IMG/VR virus record: IMGVR_UViG_3300049215_000529
Location: 124,001 to 188,000 of that record
Source of the DNA: a virus
Direction: 5' to 3' (one strand)
DNA: 64,000 bases
A program made the position numbers and the translations under genes. The notes below the pieces were generated by a model. The model saw nothing but the letters and a program-made list of their open reading frames with translations. It was not told the origin of the DNA and made no database searches. Below, one piece after another: positions 44,240-51,677 of the stretch (positions are counted from its first letter, which is position 1; every line of letters starts with the position of its first letter).

Positions 44240-45053
44240 GAGGAAATCTTCTTTCTAAATCAGAAACCACTTGGACGCCAATTTTCCTGTTTTCTTCCTG
44301 GCGAGCGTGATCATCTTCTCCGCTACTATATCGTGATTTGACCTGAGGAACGCCACTTTTATCTCGCAACAATAAGGCAGCTTCATAAGCTAAAGCTAAC
44401 CAATCTGGCTTCACATCATCCGGTACCTTGCAAATATCGGAATAATCTTTGGAGACAGGATAAAAGCTATAAACACCAGATGTCCAATATTTGGATTGTG
44501 GATCGCTATAATCGTCGTATTCGTTTAGAATCTCTTCATATCCATATTTTTTGAGAAGTTTCTTGACCTCTGCGGCTGCCTCAAATACTTCTTTATTTTC
44601 TTCGCGACGAGCTAAAGAATCAAGATAACTATCTGGGCTTGTATTCATAAGGCTACCATCTAACCAATCATATCCATTACCAATAGTAAAGAACCAATGA
44701 TCAAGATAGGAAACTCTAGTCGGATAAATGTCTGACCAGTATTTGGCGCAGTACTCAAAAGACTCCTCAACTGTGGGCGGACCTTTCTTTTTAAACTCAT
44801 CAATCCAATCAAGACAAGTCTTCATTGCTACGTCACGTGTTTTACCAGGACGTAAACAAATGCCAACGTACGGTCTTGATAATGGAGCATCATGAGTTTT
44901 TCCGTCAATTTTTAAGTCGTAATCTACCAGAATTTTAGCCTGATGAATAGATCCAAATTTCCAAGTATTAACGACAAATCTGTCAATTGTAGTGTACCAT
45001 GTCTCATGATTTTGTTCCCAATCATGACCGAAACAATGTAATTTCTTGGACAT
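44217..45053 (-). CDS. Hypothetical protein, 278 aa
   Basis: Not recognised. Soluble, Trp/Tyr-rich, no clear motif. Starts one base after the DraG stop and overlaps helicase. Confidence 0.6.
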   Translation of the reverse strand: MSKKLHCFGHDWEQNHETWYTTIDRFVVNTWKFGSIHQAKILVDYDLKIDGKTHDAPLSRPYVGICLRPGKTRDVAMKTCLDWIDEFKKKGPPTVEESFEYCAKYWSDIYPTRVSYLDHWFFTIGNGYDWLDGSLMNTSPDSYLDSLARREENKEVFEAAAEVKKLLKKYGYEEILNEYDDYSDPQSKYWTSGVYSFYPVSKDYSDICKVPDDVKPDWLALAYEAALLLRDKSGVPQVKSRYSSGEDDHARQEENRKIGVQVVSDLERRFPHVLKKGQ

Positions 45054-45054
45054 G

Positions 45055-45969
45055 TTACCCTCTTGGAAAGAATGAAGAATCAGATCTGTTGAATAATTGA
45101 CTGTCTAAAGCAATAAGCTTATCGAAGTCTTCTACCGCATAGAAAGCAGGATCAATGGCTTTCATGCCATATTTTGCGCCAAATAAGGCGCCGACAATAG
45201 CGGCAGTCGTGTCAGTATCTCCACCAGCCTTGATAGCAGTTACCACTGCATCATAGTAGTTATCAAACTTCAAGAAGCAATATAGTGCTGCTGGAACTGT
45301 TTCTTGAACGTTAGCCTTGGTACCAAGTACCTTGAGAGCTTGCCGTGGGCTAATGTGGTCAGAGCTAATCAAAGCATCTAAACTATAGACAGTATTCTTT
45401 ACCTTACTATCTGGCAAGTGAGCCCAAATCTTTTCTAACAAATTGTCAGAATCATCATTGACAGCGTAATAAGCTGCCACTGCAATAGCAATCGAACCAG
45501 CCTCAGCATCTGGTGATACGTGGGTGATAGCACTATCAACTTTACAGATATCGACTAATGATTTGAGGTCATTGCGGAAATAGACTCCAAATGGTGCGGA
45601 GCGCATAGCGGTACCATTGCCAAGAGAGCCAACAATACCAGATTCACTCCAATGTTTGCCAGAAGTCAAATTCTGAATTGCCATCAAGGTAGTTTTGCCC
45701 CAACCTCTAGCTCGACCAGAAGTCATCCAATCTACGTACCTAGCAGACAAATCGTCTGGATTGAAACCACGATTCTCAATTAGAGATTCGGCAACCATCA
45801 AACTCATTTGAGTATCATCTGAGTATTGTCCTGGTTGTAGCTTATGGTGTTCACTACCCAAGAAACTTTTGCCATCCCATTCCAATAAGGCTGGGTTGTT
45901 TATTAGCTTAGTTTCAAACGGAACGCCAAGTGCATCTGCAACAGCTGTTCCTAATAGTACGTTACTCAT
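45055..45969 (-). CDS. ADP-ribosylglycohydrolase (DraG/ARH family)
   Basis: 304 residues. Metal and substrate motifs: GTAVADALGVPFE (7-19), YSDDTQMSLM, and AGGDTDTTAAIVGALFG. These give the two-magnesium site of DraG/ARH3 enzymes, which remove ADP-ribose from proteins, nucleic acids or small molecules. It is two genes downstream of NAMPT, so its product ADP-ribose is not directly NAD+ but belongs to the same cycle. Overlaps the DUF6939-like gene by 8 nt. Confidence 0.92.
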   Translation of the reverse strand: MSNVLLGTAVADALGVPFETKLINNPALLEWDGKSFLGSEHHKLQPGQYSDDTQMSLMVAESLIENRGFNPDDLSARYVDWMTSGRARGWGKTTLMAIQNLTSGKHWSESGIVGSLGNGTAMRSAPFGVYFRNDLKSLVDICKVDSAITHVSPDAEAGSIAIAVAAYYAVNDDSDNLLEKIWAHLPDSKVKNTVYSLDALISSDHISPRQALKVLGTKANVQETVPAALYCFLKFDNYYDAVVTAIKAGGDTDTTAAIVGALFGAKYGMKAIDPAFYAVEDFDKLIALDSQLFNRSDSSFFPRG

Positions 45970-46531
45970 GTATTATTCCTTCTAATAGCATTGCCAACAC
46001 ATATGCATGTCCCACTTTTAGATTTGGATTGTTAACTAGTTCCCAGTAATCAAACGTACCAGGTTCCAAATTATGCGCATCAAAATCTAAAAGAAATACT
46101 TTTTCGTTAGCTTTAGCTAGATCTTTTAATTTTTCAAAAGCAAACGTTCGCTGTACTGCACGAGCATATAGCGGGATGTATATTTTCTTTCTTGCTTCTA
46201 CATAAGAAAATTTTTCACCGTCCCAATAAGAATACAAAGGTTTTGCTTCTTTGCCCATTGGATAACGATCGGCTCTGATTTTGTTCCAACCGCTCTATGC
46301 CCAATCGAAATATCTTTTGCCCACAGTTCCATTATCTTCTAGATAATATTCATAGACCTTGCTATATTGCCAAGCATTTTCCATATTTTGGGAAACATAA
46401 CCATTATACAACTCACATGGTCCACAAAAGAATGGGCTTAAGGACTGGCTCCAATCTTTTGATCGAGAAGTTGCATTGACCACCAAATCACCAGGTTGGG
46501 ACTTGTAGTGGTAGTTGATGACTTTAATCAT
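45962..46531 (-). CDS. DUF6939-like protein interrupted by one in-frame TAG
   Basis: From ATG 46531 (MIKVINYHYKSQPGDLVV) the frame runs to TAG at 46295-46297, and then continues in the same frame through 12 sense codons into the ORF 45962-46258 (MGKEAKPLYSYWDGEKF). The joined 189-codon product has the DUF6939 pattern: NATSRSKDWSQSLSPF in the front half and VEARKKIYIPLYARAV in the back. Either nonsense mutation, read-through, or two proteins. It lies between NAMPT and DraG, so possibly linked to NAD metabolism; no function is known for the family. Confidence 0.65.
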
Positions 46532-46712
46532 AAATATCCTTCCAAAATCATACACAAAGCAAATGCTTGTCCTACTGGGCGGTCAGGATCATTAACCACC
46601 TGATCCCAGGATTTCTCTAGGTAACGATGATTATATCCTTCAAAATCGATCAAGTAACACAAGTATGTTTGTATGTCCAATTGCTAATATCTTGTTTTTT
46701 AAGCACCTTCAT
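46528..46712 (-). pseudogene. C-terminal remnant of a second DUF6939-like copy
   Basis: Starts with MKVLKKQDISNWTYKHT overlapping the NAMPT stop, shifts frame near 46660, then continues YLCYLIDFEGYNH ... QAFALCMILEGYL. The end resembles the end of the intact DUF6939-like protein (KVFLLDFDAHN ... VLAMLLEG). Only the last third survives. Evidence of tandem duplication and loss. Confidence 0.7.
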
Positions 46713-48099
46713 GACGAACTCTCTTTCTAATTTCTTCGAAATTATCGTCCACCAAAATCTCACCATTCTCATATACCGTCTTCATAACAGTGCGTTTATG
46801 AGAAACCTCATCTTCAAACAAAGGAACGGTTTCATAACCGCCGCGTTCATTGAAGCACAAATCCAAACGTCCTGCTTTGCTTGCCTTGCCCTTGTCAGTC
46901 ACTGGATCTTTGAATACATCCACCGATTTGTCTCCGATGAAAATATGGCTGCACTTCATAGCAAATTTTTCAGTATCACGGTTGAGTTGTTGTAGCAAAG
47001 CGCCACCCATACCAAAAGCAATGTTCGTGGCACTGTAACCATTGTCCATCAAAGTGTCTAGGATCAGCTGGATAGACCTTTCATTGATGCCGTCGCCCTG
47101 AATGATACGGACATTTTTCAAGACCTTATAGCCCCTCTTGTTAATGGTCGTTCCAAACTTTTCTTCCAATAGTTTAACGGTCTTTAGCACTACCGTAGGA
47201 GGATGACCAGAGTCGGGGCGAATGATGACCACTGCACCAGAATCAATCACTTCCTGCTTCAACTGATCACCCCACAAGTGAGAACAAGCATTCCACAAGT
47301 CGTAAGAGTCCGATACACAGGCAACCAAGGCGCCCGGCTTAGCGAATTGCTTTAGCATATTACGATATGCTTCAACTTCATTTTCTTTGCCCCAAGAAGT
47401 AATGGAGCTATGTTCTGCTGCCGGAATGCTGAATCCAGCCATTGGAATATTGTAGTACTCATTGGCACATAACACTCCCACAACCGTATCACTTCCCATA
47501 AAATTGACCAAGTGGGCTGCGCCACCAATCATAGCAGACTCTTGGCTACTAACTCCACGCGAGCCAAAGTCATGAAGCTTAAAGCTGATTTCTGCTTGCG
47601 GATCATCCGAAGATGCTTGCAATGCACGCAAAATAATACCACGAATTGTACGACTGCGGCTAGCTACCGTGATAGGATACCAAACCCTAAGCAACATGGT
47701 TTCAATCCAAGAAACAATCCAAAACACTTTCGGATCAGTAGATTCAATACTGACAAGAATATTATGGGTTGGAACCACAGTTCCTTCTGGTACGGCGCGA
47801 ATACGAATGGGGAGCTTGCCTTTCAAATCTTTGGCAATGTACATCCAGCCGTCATAGTTGAATGGCTCGCCATGTGCCGCAAAGAGTACCTTGGCTTTCT
47901 CAACCTCTTCTACTGTAACTCGATGAGTCAAATATTCCTTCAAGTAGTATTGCAATCCAAAGAAAACAGTTTCACTGTATTCTCCGCCTCGGCTTTCGAT
48001 GTAGGAGAACATACTTGTGGTACCAGGAGGATACTGCAAGTAGTGGGAAACTTTGTAGCTGTCTGTATCAAACAAGTAACTAAAACGATTGGTTTTCAT
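46699..48099 (-). CDS. nadV: Nicotinamide phosphoribosyltransferase (NAMPT/NadV)
   Basis: 466 residues, normal for the family. FDTDSYKVSHYLQYPPGTT near 10-28, DFGSRGVSSQESAMIGG in the middle, and active-site RPDSGHP and RIIQGDGINE. It makes NMN from nicotinamide and PRPP. With NadM-Nudix directly upstream this is a full two-step NAD+ salvage pathway, as in phage NARP2 systems that restore NAD+ after host defence depletes it. A conserved hairpin (48125-48141) lies in its leader, 27 nt before the ATG. Confidence 0.95.
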   Translation of the reverse strand: MKTNRFSYLFDTDSYKVSHYLQYPPGTTSMFSYIESRGGEYSETVFFGLQYYLKEYLTHRVTVEEVEKAKVLFAAHGEPFNYDGWMYIAKDLKGKLPIRIRAVPEGTVVPTHNILVSIESTDPKVFWIVSWIETMLLRVWYPITVASRSRTIRGIILRALQASSDDPQAEISFKLHDFGSRGVSSQESAMIGGAAHLVNFMGSDTVVGVLCANEYYNIPMAGFSIPAAEHSSITSWGKENEVEAYRNMLKQFAKPGALVACVSDSYDLWNACSHLWGDQLKQEVIDSGAVVIIRPDSGHPPTVVLKTVKLLEEKFGTTINKRGYKVLKNVRIIQGDGINERSIQLILDTLMDNGYSATNIAFGMGGALLQQLNRDTEKFAMKCSHIFIGDKSVDVFKDPVTDKGKASKAGRLDLCFNERGGYETVPLFEDEVSHKRTVMKTVYENGEILVDDNFEEIRKRVRHEGA

Positions 48100-48124
48100 T
48101 ATACTCTCCGTATGTTTGCCATTC

Positions 48125-48141
48125 GTTCTCTCAGTGAGAAC
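48125..48141 (-). promoter_or_regulatory. Leader hairpin 1 (upstream of NAMPT)
   Basis: Minus strand GTTCTC-ACTGA-GAGAAC: perfect 6-bp stem, 5-nt loop. Same type at five other sites up to 50495. Confidence 0.6.
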
Positions 48142-48146
48142 TTGGC

Positions 48147-49160
48147 TCAGAACTTGGAAACAAAATACTTTATTATATGGTAGTGGTCCTCGAAAAATTC
48201 ATTCTCCATCGAATGAAATTCGCCCAAAGGTAACCAAAACGCTCTCTCTGCATCGTCAGCTCCTTTTACTTGAGGGAGTGGACCTATCCCCAAATCAATT
48301 AGGTATGCATTAGTAATAGTACGACCGCGAGCAGAACGCAAGGGGTCATCAAATACTTTAAAGTCGGCTATCGATTTTTTTAAATCTGGAGTATTAATTT
48401 TGATACCGGTTTCCTCTTTTAATTCTCTGAGGGCGGCGTCTTGCAATTTCTCTTTTTGATTGACGAAACCACCAGGCAGAGCCAGCAAACCCTTACCAGG
48501 ATTAGACCTTCTAGTCACAATCAATACGTGACCAGACTTCACAACTATTGTATCAACAGTTACAAATATGGGTGGAAATGGGGCTCCTCGCCATTGTTCT
48601 TTGTAATTGTCTATAAAATACTTTTCTTGCTTTATGTTCACGAATTCTTTGGTTTGCTTAAAATTTTCTAAATATTCAGCAACACCATTTGGTACCATTG
48701 TTTTGTAAGATGCGTTATGTGAAAAATATAAATCTCTAACTTGGGTGGCATGAAAATTATATTCTGTCCCGCATTGAATATATTTATATTGGGGAAAAAG
48801 TTTCAAATAATATGATGATTCATCACTTTCGTATCCTATTAGGGATACTTTTTCGGAATAATCCGTGGCTTCACTCACTTTTTGTTGAAGTGTTGATATC
48901 CACAAATTATCATTGTAAGTATAATCCTTCATTGAAATAAATATCACTCTATCTTTTTCTTCCGAAGAGAGACACCGCCTAATCATTTCTTGACGCTCAT
49001 CGCCAGACCACGGATTTCTTATGGTGCGGGGCGAACCACAACTTCCCACCACCACAATCACCTTTTCTGCTATGGTAAGAGCTTTGTCCAAAATAAATTT
49101 GTGAGCTTTCTGAAGGGGAGAAAAACGCCCAATGAATACACAAAAATCAAATTTTTCCAT
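48147..49160 (-). CDS. Bifunctional NMN adenylyltransferase / Nudix hydrolase (NadM-Nudix)
   Basis: Start at MEKFDFCVFIG (49160), after a GCGAGG site; 337 residues. First half: GRFSPLQKAH (nucleotidyltransferase GxFxPxHxxH-type motif) and RTIRNPWSGDER, as in NadM. Second half: complete Nudix box GGFVNQKEKLQDAALRELKE followed by ETGI. The first domain joins NMN with ATP to NAD+; the Nudix half typically hydrolyses ADP-ribose or oxidised nucleotides. That makes it both a supplier of NAD+ and a remover of ADP-ribose in one chain. Directly upstream of NAMPT. Confidence 0.92.
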   Translation of the reverse strand: MEKFDFCVFIGRFSPLQKAHKFILDKALTIAEKVIVVVGSCGSPRTIRNPWSGDERQEMIRRCLSSEEKDRVIFISMKDYTYNDNLWISTLQQKVSEATDYSEKVSLIGYESDESSYYLKLFPQYKYIQCGTEYNFHATQVRDLYFSHNASYKTMVPNGVAEYLENFKQTKEFVNIKQEKYFIDNYKEQWRGAPFPPIFVTVDTIVVKSGHVLIVTRRSNPGKGLLALPGGFVNQKEKLQDAALRELKEETGIKINTPDLKKSIADFKVFDDPLRSARGRTITNAYLIDLGIGPLPQVKGADDAERAFWLPLGEFHSMENEFFEDHYHIIKYFVSKF

Positions 49161-49192
49161 ATTAACCTCGCTCTTCTTTAGAGCATGCATTC

Positions 49193-49209
49193 GTCCTCTC
49201 AATGAGAAC
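49193..49209 (-). promoter_or_regulatory. Leader hairpin 2 (upstream of NadM-Nudix)
   Basis: Minus strand GTTCTC-ATTGA-GAGGAC, 33 nt before the NadM-Nudix ATG. Near-copy of hairpin 1. Confidence 0.6.
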
Positions 49210-49215
49210 TTGCAT

Positions 49216-49980
49216 TCAAACATATATCACGATATTAGTAGCACAATTGGTTTGAAATTTAATAAGTTGGTCTATCCATTTTACCCACGCCGAATATGAC
49301 ATATCTAATTTGGCACGATTACAGACCCAGCAACAAGTTACACAATTCTGTATGGTATAATCGCTATTGCTATCCAACCTATCTATGCCATTATAATTAA
49401 ATATGATTGTGTTATCGGTTCTTTTAATAACTACAGTTTTATTGGGAGATACGCCACAATAATGGCAATCTTTAGATATTAGAGATGAGAATTCATCATA
49501 CGATAATTTCCACTCAATATTTCTGCGCTTAGCATTTCTTTTATATGAATTCAAAATTCTTTTGGTTGCTCTATCATCTTCTGATAATAAACCAATTGTT
49601 GAGTTTTTATTTTGAGCACGCTTGCATCCGCAACTTTTTGATGCACCAGCGATTAAGTTTTTCGAAGGAATATAACAAATTGTTCCACAAATACATTTGC
49701 ATTCCCATATAATTGAGCCATTATTCGATCTTTCATCAGTGATTTTCAATACTGACAAAAATCCAAATCTCATTCCCAAAAGACATGAATAATCTGCAAA
49801 ACATACTCTTTTTCCACAAGAGCGGGAGCGACCTGTTACCAAGTCGGCTGTTCTAATTGATTTTTCAAAACCACAAATACATCTAACTAAGGTGCGAGAT
49901 TTTGGCTTATTTATTTCGATTACTGTCCAAGAACCAAATTGATCATTACAAAAAACATGATATTTAGATTTTAAAGGCAT
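49216..49980 (-). CDS. HNH homing endonuclease with repeated zinc modules
   Basis: 254 residues. N-terminal repeats of a Cys-rich element (RCICGFEKSIRTADL, ECKCICGTICYIPSKNL, SKSCGCKR), then the HNH core: LNSYKRNAKRRNIEWKLSYD, CHYCGVSP, NGIDRLDSNSDY and CCWVCNRAK. This is the large phage-type HNH with DNA-binding repeats. Lies directly upstream of the NAD+ salvage genes. Confidence 0.85.
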   Translation of the reverse strand: MPLKSKYHVFCNDQFGSWTVIEINKPKSRTLVRCICGFEKSIRTADLVTGRSRSCGKRVCFADYSCLLGMRFGFLSVLKITDERSNNGSIIWECKCICGTICYIPSKNLIAGASKSCGCKRAQNKNSTIGLLSEDDRATKRILNSYKRNAKRRNIEWKLSYDEFSSLISKDCHYCGVSPNKTVVIKRTDNTIIFNYNGIDRLDSNSDYTIQNCVTCCWVCNRAKLDMSYSAWVKWIDQLIKFQTNCATNIVIYV

Positions 49981-50001
49981 AACTATTCCGATAGAAGTTA
50001 C

Positions 50002-50043
50002 CTCCTCACCGGAGCATAAGTTTTTGTATTTCCTCTCTGGAAA
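50002..50043 (-). promoter_or_regulatory. Leader hairpins 3a and 3b (upstream of the 49216-49980 HNH gene)
   Basis: Minus strand TTTCC-AGAGA-GGAAA (50029-50043) followed by CTCC-GGTGA-GGAG (50002-50014). Same 5-nt loop pattern ending in GA as hairpins 1 and 2. The second contains a Shine-Dalgarno-like GAGGAGGT, but 20 nt from the ATG. Confidence 0.5.
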
Positions 50044-50052
50044 CTTTATAGA

Positions 50053-50082
50053 TTTTGATGAAAGAACTAACCTTCATCAAAA
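50053..50082. terminator. Long AT-rich hairpin after the 50091 gene
   Basis: Perfect 10-bp inverted repeat TTTTGATGAA / TTCATCAAAA with a 10-nt loop, just after the 50091-50417 stop. Could terminate in either direction through its own T/A runs; no clean U tract follows. Confidence 0.45.
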
Positions 50083-50090
50083 TTGACTAA

Positions 50091-50417
50091 TTAATTGGGT
50101 TTTGACTCTGGTGGAGTTTGTGGATTGGAGACATCATCTACATGATTTCCGTCCTCATCCATATGAGCCCCACAATCCTTGCAGGTATGTGGTCTCTTAT
50201 CCCATTCGTCCCAAAACTCATTCTCTGTCCACCCAACAGAAACCAAAAATAATTTCCAGAAAGATATAAACCTGACATCAAACTCATCAGGTGACTCATT
50301 GGGATGGAAAGTATCATGTAGTACATCAAAAAACGCGTCTATGCGCTCAAAATCCATTCTTTCGATGATAGTTAACCCGGTTGATTGTTCGTCCAATACA
50401 ATATTTGCTTTTTTCAT
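50091..50417 (-). CDS. Hypothetical protein, 108 aa, C-terminal Cys pair
   Basis: Acidic, Asp/Glu-rich, with HTCKDCGAHMDEDG near the C-terminus (possible zinc). AGGAG ribosome-binding site. Unknown. Confidence 0.6.
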   Translation of the reverse strand: MKKANIVLDEQSTGLTIIERMDFERIDAFFDVLHDTFHPNESPDEFDVRFISFWKLFLVSVGWTENEFWDEWDKRPHTCKDCGAHMDEDGNHVDDVSNPQTPPESKPN

Positions 50418-50448
50418 AGTATACTCCTATAATTTCGGTCTGTTAAAC

Positions 50449-50495
50449 CTCCTCACCGGAGAACTATGTGAAAAATTAAAATCCCTCACTGGGAT
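50449..50495 (-). promoter_or_regulatory. Leader hairpins 4 and 5 (upstream of the 50091-50417 gene)
   Basis: Tandem pair on the minus strand: ATCCC-AGTGA-GGGAT (50481-50495) and CTCC-GGTGA-GGAG (50449-50461), about 32 nt before the ATG. Same design as the hairpins before NAMPT and NadM-Nudix. Confidence 0.55.
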
Positions 50496-50507
50496 ATAAA
50501 TAATGAT

Positions 50508-50621
50508 TCACTCAAATTGAAATATAACCATGCACTGCGTGATGTCAAACCAACCGTTATTTTTAAATAAAACGAGCAGCCTTGGACCATTCCAGACTGC
50601 CCGCTTCACTTTGAACGTCAT
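50508..50621 (-). CDS. Small protein, 37 aa
   Basis: ATG at 50621, 10 nt after the stop of the 50632 gene; MTFKVKRAVWNGPRLLVLFK then NNGWFDITQCMVIFQ. No family. Tentative. Confidence 0.4.
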   Translation of the reverse strand: MTFKVKRAVWNGPRLLVLFKNNGWFDITQCMVIFQFE

Positions 50622-50631
50622 GTCGCGTTGC

Positions 50632-51594
50632 TCAAATCCTACTGTACATTGGTTCAGCCTGCTCTCGTGGGAAAGCTCGACTAAAAGAACCAATTCTTGG
50701 AGTATTACCCAAGCTCATAATGTGTTGTTTCTTGTCGCCAGGAAAACCGGAAGCATGAGGGGCTGGAACATTGCGTTCCTTCAACTTGGCAACCAAATCG
50801 TCCCACCACATGTAACGGACTCTAACAGTTTCAGATAGAGTTGGCTTAATCAAACCTGTTACATAAGTAATCTTTTGATCAACATGTTCTCCTGCACCAA
50901 CTGCAGCTAAACTCTCTAGTTCTTTAGGAGGAGAAGCATCGCATGTATAAATTCCACTAGCATCACCAATATTTATACTATTGGAAACAACTGAATCAAA
51001 AGATTGACTGTTTCTTAATACATTGGAAGAATTGAAAGTTGCATTGCCTGAACCAAGTCCACCAGTATTGCCGCCGATGGTATTGTACCAAATGACAGGA
51101 TAATAAAATGGATTACTATAATGCTTAGGATAGTGATGATGGTGATGCTCTTCAGTAACAATAACAGGAGGGCTCAATCTAACTGGTTCCACATGACCTT
51201 CTGTAAAAACGGCTGCAGCGATAATTCCTCTGCTAGATAGATCGCCATGAGTATGAACGGCTACACTATTGTTCGCACTAGTAAATATTAATTGCGCACC
51301 GCCATTACTGGTTTCTGGCCAAGCTTTTATATTTAAGGTGCCATATCCATTTACAACCCACATATCATCGGAGACTTTTGTATCAGCCTTATCTCCAGTA
51401 AGAATGTCAGTTCCATCAATAGATAATTTTACTTGAACTTTCTGCCAAGAATGATTTTTGAATACAATTTCAAATGGTTCATCTCCCCAAGCTCCAACAG
51501 TATTGATGCCATCTACGTAATATTGACGGAGGCTCTTCTTATCGAACTTTGGGTGGTGTGAAATGATTTCTAGTGTGTAATTTGGGTTAGACAT
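50632..51594 (-). CDS. Probable virion protein, 320 aa
   Basis: N-terminal beta-sandwich-like domain (YYVDGINTVGAWGDEPFEI, SIDGTDILTG), a His-rich HHHHHYPKHY run near 153, then a Gly/Ser/Asn-rich section and a C-terminal domain. The N-terminal motif block (VDG ... WGDEPFEI ... W) is known to me from structural-type proteins of large DNA phages and viruses, but I cannot name its family. Confidence 0.5.
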   Translation of the reverse strand: MSNPNYTLEIISHHPKFDKKSLRQYYVDGINTVGAWGDEPFEIVFKNHSWQKVQVKLSIDGTDILTGDKADTKVSDDMWVVNGYGTLNIKAWPETSNGGAQLIFTSANNSVAVHTHGDLSSRGIIAAAVFTEGHVEPVRLSPPVIVTEEHHHHHYPKHYSNPFYYPVIWYNTIGGNTGGLGSGNATFNSSNVLRNSQSFDSVVSNSINIGDASGIYTCDASPPKELESLAAVGAGEHVDQKITYVTGLIKPTLSETVRVRYMWWDDLVAKLKERNVPAPHASGFPGDKKQHIMSLGNTPRIGSFSRAFPREQAEPMYSRI

Positions 51595-51677
51595 AATATC
51601 TCCTGTGTTAGTTAACCTTCAACACCGTATATATCATATCTTTCATAGAAATTATCACTTTTTATCATTAATTTCAG

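Noticed and set aside
48100-49223. NAD+ riboswitch in the NAMPT/NadM-Nudix leaders
   Set aside because: Leaders are short and hold only a single small hairpin each; nothing resembling known NAD+ aptamers was seen.
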